NCBI GenBank assembly: GCA_963738345.1
Contig: CAVTWI010000002.1
Coordinates: 1,178,001 to 1,242,000, forward strand
Length of the DNA: 64,000 nt
Reading direction: 5' to 3'
Origin: Bog-159 sp963738345
GTDB taxonomy: Bacteria; Acidobacteriota; Terriglobia; Bryobacterales; Bryobacteraceae
Each line of letters begins with the position of its first letter. Positions within the stretch are counted from its first letter, which is position 1. The translations under genes and the position numbers were made by a program. Positions 27,642 through 34,476 of this stretch are shown here, piece by piece. The notes beneath the pieces are model-generated. The model was not told the origin of the DNA, did not search any database, and was given only the letters and a program-made list of their open reading frames with translations.

Positions 27642-29024
27642 CTACTCCTCGCGTAACGCTGCCATTGGATCCAGGCGCGCCGCGCGCCGGGCTGGCACAT
27701 AGGCCGCCACCGCCGTAGCCGCCGCCAGTATGACGACCGCCCCAACTAGTTGAACTGGATCCCGTGGATGCACGCCGAACAGCAGACTGGTTACCAAGCG
27801 TCCCGTGGCCAGCGACGCCGCCAGCCCCATGACCATCCCCGCGGCCAGCAGCACCATCACGTCCCGCAGCATCAGCCAGACTACCGATTCGCGCGGCGCG
27901 CCCAGCGCCATGCGGATGGCGATCTCGCCCTTCCGCCGTGTCACCGCGTAAGAAGTGATTCCATACAGCCCCACCATCGCCAGCAGCAGGGCCAGGGAGC
28001 CGAATACTGACGATAACAGCGCCACTGTACGCGGTTGCAGCAGCGACTCGCGCACCTCTGTCTCCAGGTTGCGGAACTCGAGTGAGATGCCGCGATCCAC
28101 GCCGGCAATCGCCGCGCGCACCGCGGGAATCAGTGTTTCCAAGGGCACCTCGGAACGCACGGTAAAGCGAAACTGCGGTGACGGATCCTGGTCCTGCCCG
28201 GTGGCCAGATAGCCGATTCTGCGCTCCTGTTCGTTAATCCGGTTGTACTTGGTGTCCTTGACCACTCCTACGATCTGATAAAGGTCGGCCTTCTCGCCGC
28301 GGCCGTCCATGCCGATGGTCTTTCCGATGGGATCGGCCGCGCCGAAGAACTGCCTGGCGACCGTCTCATTAACGATCATCGCTTTAGGGGCATTCATCCC
28401 GTCGCGATCGTTAAAGTCGCGCCCCAGCAGTATGGGCGTGCGTAGAGTCGCGAAGTATCCAGGCGACACCCGGTTGAAGAACATCAGCGTGTCGCGAGGC
28501 GACTTTGCGGCAAAACCCTCCGGCTTCACCGGTTGAGCCCATCCCTCGCGCCCGATCGGCGTGAGCAGCGAACTGGCGGCCGAAGTCACACCGGGGAGGG
28601 CACGCAGACGGTCCAGTATCTCGCGGTACGTGGCTGCTCGCTTTCCGGCCGGAATACCAGAGGGCTCAACGTCAGCGCTGACGATCAGGATATTATGCCG
28701 CGTGAATCCCGGGTCCACAGCCCAAAGATTGCGGAGCGTTCCGAGGAACAGACCCGCCGCAACCAAAAGCACCAGCGACATGGCCACCTGCGCGGCCACC
28801 AGCGCCTTACCCAAATTGAATCGCCCCGAGACGCGCAGCACCGTTCTGGTGTTCTCCTTCATGATCTGGTTGAGTTCCACGCGCGTGGCCCGCAGCGCGG
28901 GCGCAAGCCCGAATAGCAAAGCCGTCAGTATCGCGGCGCCCACGGTGAACGCCAGAACGCGCGGATCGAGCGACAGATCCAGATCCAGCGGATGGCGCTT
29001 AGTCGAGAGGAAATGTACCAGCAC
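27642..29024 (-). CDS. FtsX/MacB-type permease, C-terminal half (frame-broken)
   Basis: This half has 460 residues in its own frame. It holds the second membrane block and the C-terminal permease domain: ALFFG-type helix TALLFGLAPALRATRVELNQ, the large outer MacB_PCD region (IGKTIGMDGRGEKADLYQIVGV), and the final FtsX helices ending ARRAARLDPMAALREE. Together with the preceding gene it forms one ABC-type permease of about 900 residues of the acidobacterial duplicated kind (ADOP). The two frames meet at a run of six G at 29028-29033 on the minus strand; five or eight G would join them. Restart at its own codon would give a half-protein lacking the first helix. Confidence 0.85.
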   Translation of the reverse strand: MLVHFLSTKRHPLDLDLSLDPRVLAFTVGAAILTALLFGLAPALRATRVELNQIMKENTRTVLRVSGRFNLGKALVAAQVAMSLVLLVAAGLFLGTLRNLWAVDPGFTRHNILIVSADVEPSGIPAGKRAATYREILDRLRALPGVTSAASSLLTPIGREGWAQPVKPEGFAAKSPRDTLMFFNRVSPGYFATLRTPILLGRDFNDRDGMNAPKAMIVNETVARQFFGAADPIGKTIGMDGRGEKADLYQIVGVVKDTKYNRINEQERRIGYLATGQDQDPSPQFRFTVRSEVPLETLIPAVRAAIAGVDRGISLEFRNLETEVRESLLQPRTVALLSSVFGSLALLLAMVGLYGITSYAVTRRKGEIAIRMALGAPRESVVWLMLRDVMVLLAAGMVMGLAASLATGRLVTSLLFGVHPRDPVQLVGAVVILAAATAVAAYVPARRAARLDPMAALREE

Positions 29025-30333
29025 CCTCCCCCCACGACGCCAGCAGTACGCCCGCCGCCGTACCGAAGACTGAAAGCAAGAGGCTCTCGGTCATCAGTTG
29101 GCGAATAACCCGCGCGCGTCCCGCGCCGATGGCCATGCGCACTGACAATTCCCGCTGTCGCGCCGTCGCCCGCGCCAACAGCAGGTTGGCAATGTTGGCG
29201 CATGCAATCAAGAGAACCACACCGACAATCGCCATCAAAGTATAGAGTGCCGTGCGATATTGATCGCCCACTTCGGAGAATCCGGTAGCGGCGGGTTTTA
29301 GAAAGAAGGACGTCTGCAGATATTGGCGCTGCACATCGGCGGGGAAGTCGTGCGGCAGCGTGGCGCGGAAGATCTCCGGTGCGACGGCCCGCATGCGCTC
29401 GCCGGCTTGCGCGATGCTCTCGTCCGCTGGCAGGCGGCCGAGTATGCGCAGCCACCACTGTTTTCCTTCGTCGAGCGCGCTGTGATCCGGATGAAAGATG
29501 GGATCGCAGGTAATTGGGATGGCGACGTCATACACTAAATCGCGGTCTAGCCCGCGAAACCACGGCGGCGTTACTCCTACGATCTCGAATGTGTGCCGAT
29601 CGAGCCGCAATGTCTTGCCGATCACCGCGCTATCACCGTCGAAATTACGTTTCCAAAAACTATAGCTGATCACCGCCAATGGTGCTGTGCCGCGGCGGTC
29701 CTCATCATGGCCAAAGACGCGGCCTTTGAGGGCAGGTACGCCTAACACGCGGAAGAAATCGCCGCTTACCCAAAGGCCCTGGACATCGTGCTTTTCGCCG
29801 CCGTCGGCCAAATCGAAATGGCCCGGCGCGTAAGCCAGCATGCCCGAAAAGGCTGTCTGGCGATCACGCACCTGCTCCCAGATCGGGTTGGTGTATTCAT
29901 CATCGGCATCCGCCGCGGCTTTGATCTGTACCAACTGGTGCGGATCCTCAACCGGCAGCGACTGCAATAGCACCGCATTTAGGATGCTGAAGATGGCCGT
30001 ATTAGCGCCAATGCCGAGCGCCAGCGACAATACCGCAGTGGCCGTAAATCCTGGATTCGCTGCCAGTGTACGCAACCCATAGCGGACGTCCTGCCGCCAC
30101 GAATCGATCCGTGTCCAGCCCCACGCATCGCGGCTCTTCTCGTGCATTTGGGTGGCGTTACCGAACTGCCGGCGCGCTGCGGCCTCCGCCGCGTCGGGTG
30201 CCAGACCGCTTTCCTGTCTGTCCGCTGCGCGCAGGTCCAGATGCAGGCGCATCTCCTCCGCCAGGTCATTGTCGTACCTTGCGCCCGAAAGCCGGTAGCG
30301 CAATTGCCGCCAAAGTTCACCCACCCACTTCAT
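28999..30333 (-). CDS. FtsX/MacB-type permease, N-terminal half (frame-broken)
   Basis: This half has 444 residues. It opens with the soluble N-terminal segment found only in acidobacterial permeases (LAEEMRLHLDLRAADRQESG, DAAEAAARRQFGNATQMHE), then a helix and NPGFTATAVLSLALGIGANTAIFS, the MacB periplasmic core domain, and the first FtsX block with LLIACANIANLLLARATARQRELSVRMAIGAG. It ends abnormally as SWGEGAGTFPLD after the G-run frameshift, where the family continues WGxRLLV. The permease follows PadR by eight bases, a pairing typical for these permeases; an ATP-binding subunit is not present here. Export of an unknown peptide or drug is the family expectation. Confidence 0.88.
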   Translation of the reverse strand: MKWVGELWRQLRYRLSGARYDNDLAEEMRLHLDLRAADRQESGLAPDAAEAAARRQFGNATQMHEKSRDAWGWTRIDSWRQDVRYGLRTLAANPGFTATAVLSLALGIGANTAIFSILNAVLLQSLPVEDPHQLVQIKAAADADDEYTNPIWEQVRDRQTAFSGMLAYAPGHFDLADGGEKHDVQGLWVSGDFFRVLGVPALKGRVFGHDEDRRGTAPLAVISYSFWKRNFDGDSAVIGKTLRLDRHTFEIVGVTPPWFRGLDRDLVYDVAIPITCDPIFHPDHSALDEGKQWWLRILGRLPADESIAQAGERMRAVAPEIFRATLPHDFPADVQRQYLQTSFFLKPAATGFSEVGDQYRTALYTLMAIVGVVLLIACANIANLLLARATARQRELSVRMAIGAGRARVIRQLMTESLLLSVFGTAAGVLLASWGEGAGTFPLD

Positions 30334-30341
30334 GCATCACC

Positions 30342-30683
30342 TCAAGTTGTTTGCAGGATTTTGTGAATGGCCCCGTTGACGCGCTGGTACTGCTCGACTT
30401 CGGATTGCAATTGTTTTCGCCCCGCCGCCGTCAGATGGTAATAGCGTGCGCGCCGGTTGCCCGCCGTCACGCCCCACTCGGCCGTAACCCAACCCTTCAG
30501 CAACATGCGCTGCAGGGCGGGGTAGAGCAACCCTTCCTCCACTTGCAAGACTTCATCGGATACTTCCTGAATCGCATTGGCGATTTCGTATCCGTGAAGC
30601 TGGCCGTGGCGGGCCAGCATTTTCAGGATGAGCATGTACAGCGTGCCCGGAGGGATTTCGTCGCGCCGCGCGGTCTCTGCCAT
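30342..30683 (-). CDS. PadR-family transcriptional regulator
   Basis: The product has 113 residues with a winged helix: LYMLILKMLARHGQLHGYEIANAI, then VEEGLLYPALQRMLLKGWVTAEWG and YYHLTAAGRKQL, the standard PadR core, followed by a short C-terminal dimer helix. PadR proteins repress neighbouring transporter genes and their own gene until a ligand binds. It is first in an operon with the permease. The ATG is part of the inverted repeat CATAGT-TAG-ACTATG (30681-30695) and has no Shine-Dalgarno, so self-repression of a nearly leaderless message is likely. Confidence 0.9.
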   Translation of the reverse strand: MAETARRDEIPPGTLYMLILKMLARHGQLHGYEIANAIQEVSDEVLQVEEGLLYPALQRMLLKGWVTAEWGVTAGNRRARYYHLTAAGRKQLQSEVEQYQRVNGAIHKILQTT

Positions 30684-30726
30684 AGTTAGACTATGCCAGT
30701 ATCCCGCTTTCCTGCGCGGCTGTCAA
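30681..30726 (-). promoter_or_regulatory. PadR promoter with operator over the start codon
   Basis: On the minus strand, -35 TTGACA (30721-30726), 17 bases, -10 GATACT (30698-30703). The perfect inverted repeat CATAGT/ACTATG (30681-30695) covers the expected transcription start and the ATG. Bound PadR would block both start of transcription and the beginning of its own gene. Confidence 0.65.
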
Positions 30727-30738
30727 GAGTTTGTAGAA

Positions 30739-31719
30739 CTAGCGCTTTTCCCAGACTTCCGGATTAAGTAAGTTGGGCGGGCGGCGGCCTTCGATGCCTG
30801 CGACGGCGTTTTCGGCCGCCATCATGGACATCTTGATTCGCGTATCCACCGAAGCGCTGGCGATGTGCGGCGCTAGTACCACATTCTGCAGTGTGAGCAA
30901 AAGCGGATTGACGCGCGGTTCGTTCTCAAAGACATCGATGCCGGCTCCCGCGATTACATGCTGTTCCAGCGCCTCAGCCAAGGCTGGTTCATCGACCACC
31001 GGACCGCGCGAGGTGTTTACCAGGATGGCGGTGGGCTTCATCATGCGTAGCTCCTTGGCCCCGATCATATGGCGCGTCTCCGCCATCAGAGGAACATGCA
31101 GGCTCACGAAATCGGCCTGGCGTAATAACTCTTCGGCGCTTACCAACTCCAGCCCCAGTTCCTTTTCGACCGCTTCCGGCGCGCGCCGCAAATCGTGGTA
31201 AATCACGCGCATCGAAAACCCTTTGGCACGGCGTGCCACGGCTTGCCCGATGCGCCCCATGCCAAAAATTCCCAGGGTGCGGTGATGAATGTCCTGCCCC
31301 ACCAGCAAGTCGACGCGCCACTTGGTCCATTCTCCGGAATGCACAAAATAGTGGCCCTCGACCACGCGGCGCGCAGCGGCCATCAACAGCGTGAAGGCGA
31401 AGTCCGCGGTAGTGTCGGTCAACACGTCCGGGGTATGCGTGACAAGAATTCCGTGCCGCGTGGCAGCGGGCACGTCGATATTGTCGTAGCCCACGGCCAC
31501 GTTGGCGATTACTTTGATCCCTTCCAGGGTAGCCAGCACTTCAGGCGTGAACTTGTCCATCAGTTGGCTGACCACGCCTTGCTTACCGCGAATGCGCGTG
31601 GCAAGTTCTTCAGCGGTCATCCCGTCGTCGGACTCGGCGTAATCGAGATCGGCGTGTTCTTTCAAGTAGGCGATGGCCTGGGGGAATATGCGTTTGGTGA
31701 CTAAGACGGCAGGTTTCAT
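30739..31719 (-). CDS. D-2-hydroxyacid dehydrogenase (glyoxylate/hydroxypyruvate reductase type)
   Basis: The product has 326 residues from the ATG at 31719 (MKPAVLVTKRIFPQA); a longer start seven codons earlier adds nothing conserved. The NAD-binding motif is GIFGMGRIGQAVARRAKGF. Catalytic residues sit in NTSRGPVVDEPAL (Arg), GIDVFENEP (Glu) and LAPHIASAS (His). The family reduces glyoxylate or hydroxypyruvate with NAD(P)H or oxidises D-glycerate in the cytoplasm. It diverges from a second dehydrogenase gene of a related pathway (31766 onwards), the broken tartronate-semialdehyde-reductase-like gene; the two may serve glycerate metabolism together, which is inference. Confidence 0.9.
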   Translation of the reverse strand: MKPAVLVTKRIFPQAIAYLKEHADLDYAESDDGMTAEELATRIRGKQGVVSQLMDKFTPEVLATLEGIKVIANVAVGYDNIDVPAATRHGILVTHTPDVLTDTTADFAFTLLMAAARRVVEGHYFVHSGEWTKWRVDLLVGQDIHHRTLGIFGMGRIGQAVARRAKGFSMRVIYHDLRRAPEAVEKELGLELVSAEELLRQADFVSLHVPLMAETRHMIGAKELRMMKPTAILVNTSRGPVVDEPALAEALEQHVIAGAGIDVFENEPRVNPLLLTLQNVVLAPHIASASVDTRIKMSMMAAENAVAGIEGRRPPNLLNPEVWEKR

Positions 31720-31765
31720 GGAACGCAAATTGTCGCACATGCCGCACTCGGCTTACAATTCAGTG

Positions 31766-32719
31766 ATGGCTAAATTAGGATTTTTAGGACTTGGAATCAT
31801 GGGGTGCCCGATGGCGCACAACCTTTTGCGGGCAGGCCATGAGGTGGCTTTGTGGTCGCACAACGCGGCGAAGGCGCGTGAACTGGCATCCGCGGAGAAG
31901 GGCCTTTTCTGCGCGACCCCCAAGGAGGTGGCCGAAAATGCGGACGTGATCTTCCTGATCGTGGGCGATACGGCTATGTCCCGCGAAGCGATTCTGGGTG
32001 AGAACGGAATCATCGCCGGCGCGCGACGGGGCTTGATCGTGGCCGATGCCAGCACCATCTCGCCGACTGCCAGCCGCCAGATCGGGCAGGCGCTCGCCGC
32101 CAAGCGGCGTGGACTTTCTGGATGCTCCGTGCACCGGCTCGAAAGCCGGCGCGGAAGGCGGTACGCTGACGTTCATGATCGGGGGCGATGCCGCCGGTCT
32201 TCGAGCGGATCCGGCCGTTTCTGGAAGTGATGGGCAAGCGCTTCTACTATTGCGGCGGTCCGGGCATGGGGCTGCATGCCAAGCTTTCCCAGAACCTGAT
32301 TCTGTCGAATCTGCTGCAAGGCTTCAACGAAGGCATGGTTCTGGCCGCTAAAGCCGGCGTGGATCCCGCGCTGATGCTCGATATTCTGGACAACAGTGCT
32401 GCCAAGTCAGGATTGGTTTCGGCCAAGGCGCCTCTTGTTCTGAGGCGCGCTTTTGAACCGGCCTTCTCGGTAAAGTGGATGCACAAGGACATCGGGCTGA
32501 TGCTGGACTCCGCCACTGAATTCGGCGTGCCAGTGCCGCTTGACCGCCCTGACCCATCAGATGTTTCAGGCGTCCATTGCCAAAGGCCACGGGGAAGAAG
32601 ACATCTGCGCCACGATCAAGGTATTAGAGAGATTGGGCGGGCGTAGAGGTAAAGGCGAAGTAATCCTGAGGATTGGTACGATTTGTCACGTTCCCCCGGC
32701 AGAATACCAAAAAGTATAA
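31766..32719 (+). pseudogene. 3-hydroxyisobutyrate/2-hydroxy-3-oxopropionate reductase-like gene, frame-broken
   Basis: The reading starts at ATG 31766 (MAKLGFLGLGIMGCPMAHNL, the NAD-binding motif) and is open to about 32103. Then the family sequence jumps frame: FLDAPCTGSKAGAEGG and LTFMIGGDA to about 32190, next frame FERIRPFLEVMGKRFYYCGG, GMGLHAKLSQNLILSN (with the catalytic lysine) and DILDNSAAKSG to about 32543, then third change LTHQMFQASIAKGHGEEDIC and ATIKVLERL. The stop after the last frame is at 32717-32719, beyond the usual end near 32645. All active-site elements survive; only single-base indels break it, so error or recent decay are both possible. Confidence 0.85.
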
Positions 32720-32726
32720 AAAACTG

Positions 32727-32855
32727 TTGCTTTCCGGGGAGGATATTCTAATATTGGAATTAAGCCGGGGAGGCAACTCCCACCAAAGCGAGACTAACCT
32801 CTAAATAAAAGACCCCTGAAGCAACCTCCCCGGCGCCCGAAAGGGTTGGGTCTTT
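32727..32855 (+). ncRNA. Structured intergenic element, possible small RNA
   Basis: Two alternative foldings share bases. A 10-bp long-range stem pairs GCCGGGGAGG (32764-32773) with CCTCCCCGGC (32825-32834). A second hairpin pairs AAAGACCC (32808-32815) with GGGTCTTT (32848-32855), AACC (32823-32826) with GGTT (32844-32847), and CCC-GAAA-GGG (32836-32845) in the loop. The second looks like a terminator on both strands. Upstream lie TTGCTT (32727-32732) and TAATAT (32749-32754), 16 bases apart. A transcript of about 95 bases is possible; a shared bidirectional terminator for the flanking genes is the simpler alternative. Confidence 0.35.
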
Positions 32856-32900
32856 AAAACCGCAAAGACAAACAAAACAAGTTAATGGATTGACAGAAGA

Positions 32901-33116
32901 TTACTCGGCTGCGGTGCCGCAGGAGGGCGCGATGCGTACACTGCTGGCAGCCAGTTTGCCGGTACGGTCCATACCCAGCTCGTAAAGCAAGCGGGTACCA
33001 GGCTTCAGCGTGGTCGGGTCGCCTTCGGCCAAGCGGGAAACATGGAAGAATACATCGCGGCCCCCATCATCGGGGCGCAGGAAGCCGAAGCCTTTGGCTT
33101 CAAAGTAGGTGACCAC
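32901..33116 (-). CDS. Cold-shock-domain protein with broken or extended N-terminus
   Basis: The open frame from a GTG at 33116 gives 71 residues: VVTYFEAKGFGFLRPDDGGR and DVFFHVSRL carry the two RNA-binding motifs of cold-shock domains. The domain needs a first strand that lies upstream in the same frame (REQIGSVVTYF, preceded by GDAELSEEDLALIKQGVGDK), but that frame has no start codon before a TGA. A good ribosome site (AAAGGA) precedes a TTG at 33328 in another frame (MNARAKRLFEEATQEK). So the gene probably runs from 33328 to 32901 with one or two frame breaks near 33250. Role: single-stranded nucleic-acid binding. Confidence 0.65.
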   Translation of the reverse strand: MVTYFEAKGFGFLRPDDGGRDVFFHVSRLAEGDPTTLKPGTRLLYELGMDRTGKLAASSVRIAPSCGTAAE

Positions 33117-33347
33117 CGAGCCAATCTGCTCGCGAGGGCCATCAGCCGAACCACCGTCGCCGCCGCCTTGGCCGCCAGGCCGGCTGCTCTTGTCTCCTAC
33201 TCCCTGTTTGATCAGGGCCAGATCTTCCTCGGACAGCTCGGCATCGCCGGAGCTGCTCCGAAGGCATCTTCAGATCGGGATTTTTCTTGCGTCGCTTCTT
33301 CGAATAAGCGTTTTGCTCGGGCGTTCAAATGAATTCCTTTAGCGTAT

Positions 33348-33587
33348 CTAGTGCACAGGCGCCGGTGCTGCAACCTTCGGTTTGCGCGCGCGGGAGGCGC
33401 GTTTTTCGGCGGGCGGTTGCCGGTCGCTTTTCTTCAACTGCCCCATGACCATGGGGGTCACGAACTTCTTTTCGCCGTGATCGTCAAATTTGATCACGAT
33501 GCGCTCCTCATTACTGTTAAGCACAGTTCCCAAGCCGAACTTGTCATGCTCTACCTGAGCGCCTTGGGAATAGTTATTGGAAGCCAT
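33348..33587 (-). CDS. Small Tudor-like (PcrA C-terminal-type) domain protein
   Basis: The product has 79 residues. ASNNYSQGAQVEHDKFGLGT, VLNSNEERIVIKFDDHGEKK and FVTPM form the small beta-barrel seen at the C-terminus of UvrD/PcrA helicases, where it binds RNA polymerase or DNA. Here it stands alone and is followed by a lysine/arginine-rich tail that suggests nucleic-acid contact. It lies just upstream of the cold-shock gene on the same strand, and both may be transcribed together. The precise role is unknown. Confidence 0.75.
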   Translation of the reverse strand: MASNNYSQGAQVEHDKFGLGTVLNSNEERIVIKFDDHGEKKFVTPMVMGQLKKSDRQPPAEKRASRARKPKVAAPAPVH

Positions 33588-33743
33588 TAGTTAGGGTTTA
33601 CTCCTTTAATTTCCAGAACTTGGCGAGATCGACGTACGGTGCGTGAAGGATGCGGGCAGCGCTGGCACAAGTATCTTTCCCTATCGTAGCACTTAGCAGG
33701 CCGTTCAGCAACCGGCCCGGAAATTTCCGGGCTGAAAGGGCTG

Positions 33744-33800
33744 AATAGTACTTCGAACCGGGAATTTACCCCTCGCAATAGTACTAATGTGATTTACTCC
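33744..33800. repeat. Paired AATAGTACT / ATTTACYCC repeats before the PAS-LuxR gene
   Basis: AATAGTACT occurs at 33744-33752 and 33777-33785, each followed by ATTTACCCC or ATTTACTCC (33764-33772 and 33792-33800). The core AGTACT is a palindrome. A related AGTACTAAT lies upstream of the PilZ gene near 39027. These may be sites of one regulator. Confidence 0.4.
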
Positions 33801-33853
33801 TGCACCAAACGGCATTAATATTTCGTTAAGAACATAGGGTTCCTTACACGCTT

Positions 33854-34453
33854 ATGCACCCCAGCAACGCAACCATAGAATATTCCGAAGTTGAAGAGTT
33901 CCGCCACGTTGTGGACCAGGCGCCATTCATGCTCTGGTCGACAAACAATGACGGTCTGTGTACGTTTTTTAACCGTCCATGGCTCGAATTCCGAGGCCGG
34001 ACAATGGACCAGGAAACTGGCGAGGGTTGGATCGAAGGAGTGCATCCGGAGGACCGCCAACGATGCATGGATACCTACCGGCGGGCTTTCAACGCGCAAC
34101 AGCCATTTGGAATGGAATACCGCCTGCAGCGCGCCGACGGGCAATATTGTTGGGTCCGGGACGCAGGGAAGGCGCAATTTGATCGTCAAGGCCGCTTCAC
34201 CGGATATGTGGGTTCTTGTGTAGAGATTTCCGCCCCGGGGCGAACCACGGCTGTGGGTCCGCTTACCGCGCGCGAGGTGCAGGTCCTGGCACTGGTCGCC
34301 GAGGGCCATTCGACCAAAGAGATCGCGGGCCTGCTGGGCATCAGCTACAAGACGGCCGACTCGCACCGCAGCCGCATCATGGAGAAACTAGGCGTGCATG
34401 AGACCGCCAGCCTGGTGCGCTATGCGATCCGTCAGGGCATCGTAACCGCTTAG
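33854..34453 (+). CDS. PAS-domain LuxR-type transcriptional regulator
   Basis: The product has 199 residues. A PAS-3-type sensor domain occupies residues 10-130 (APFMLWSTNNDGLCTFFNRP, HPEDRQRCMDTYRRAFN, RLQRADGQYCWVRDAG). A LuxR helix-turn-helix fills the C-terminus (LTAREVQVLALVAEGHSTKE, IAGLLGISYKTADSHRSRIM). There is no receiver domain, so the signal is probably a ligand or redox state sensed by PAS rather than phosphorylation. Start at ATG 33854 fits the PAS start. The gene converges with tex; TCCGTT and AACGGA at 34457-34471 form a weak hairpin between them. Repeats upstream could be its own sites. Confidence 0.88.
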   Translation: MHPSNATIEYSEVEEFRHVVDQAPFMLWSTNNDGLCTFFNRPWLEFRGRTMDQETGEGWIEGVHPEDRQRCMDTYRRAFNAQQPFGMEYRLQRADGQYCWVRDAGKAQFDRQGRFTGYVGSCVEISAPGRTTAVGPLTAREVQVLALVAEGHSTKEIAGLLGISYKTADSHRSRIMEKLGVHETASLVRYAIRQGIVTA

Positions 34454-34476
34454 GATTCCGTTCGAAACGGATTCGA

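Noticed and set aside
33587..33778. Open frame of 63 residues on the minus strand
   Set aside because: No conserved text; overlaps the AATAGTACT repeats and the upstream region of the Tudor-like gene.
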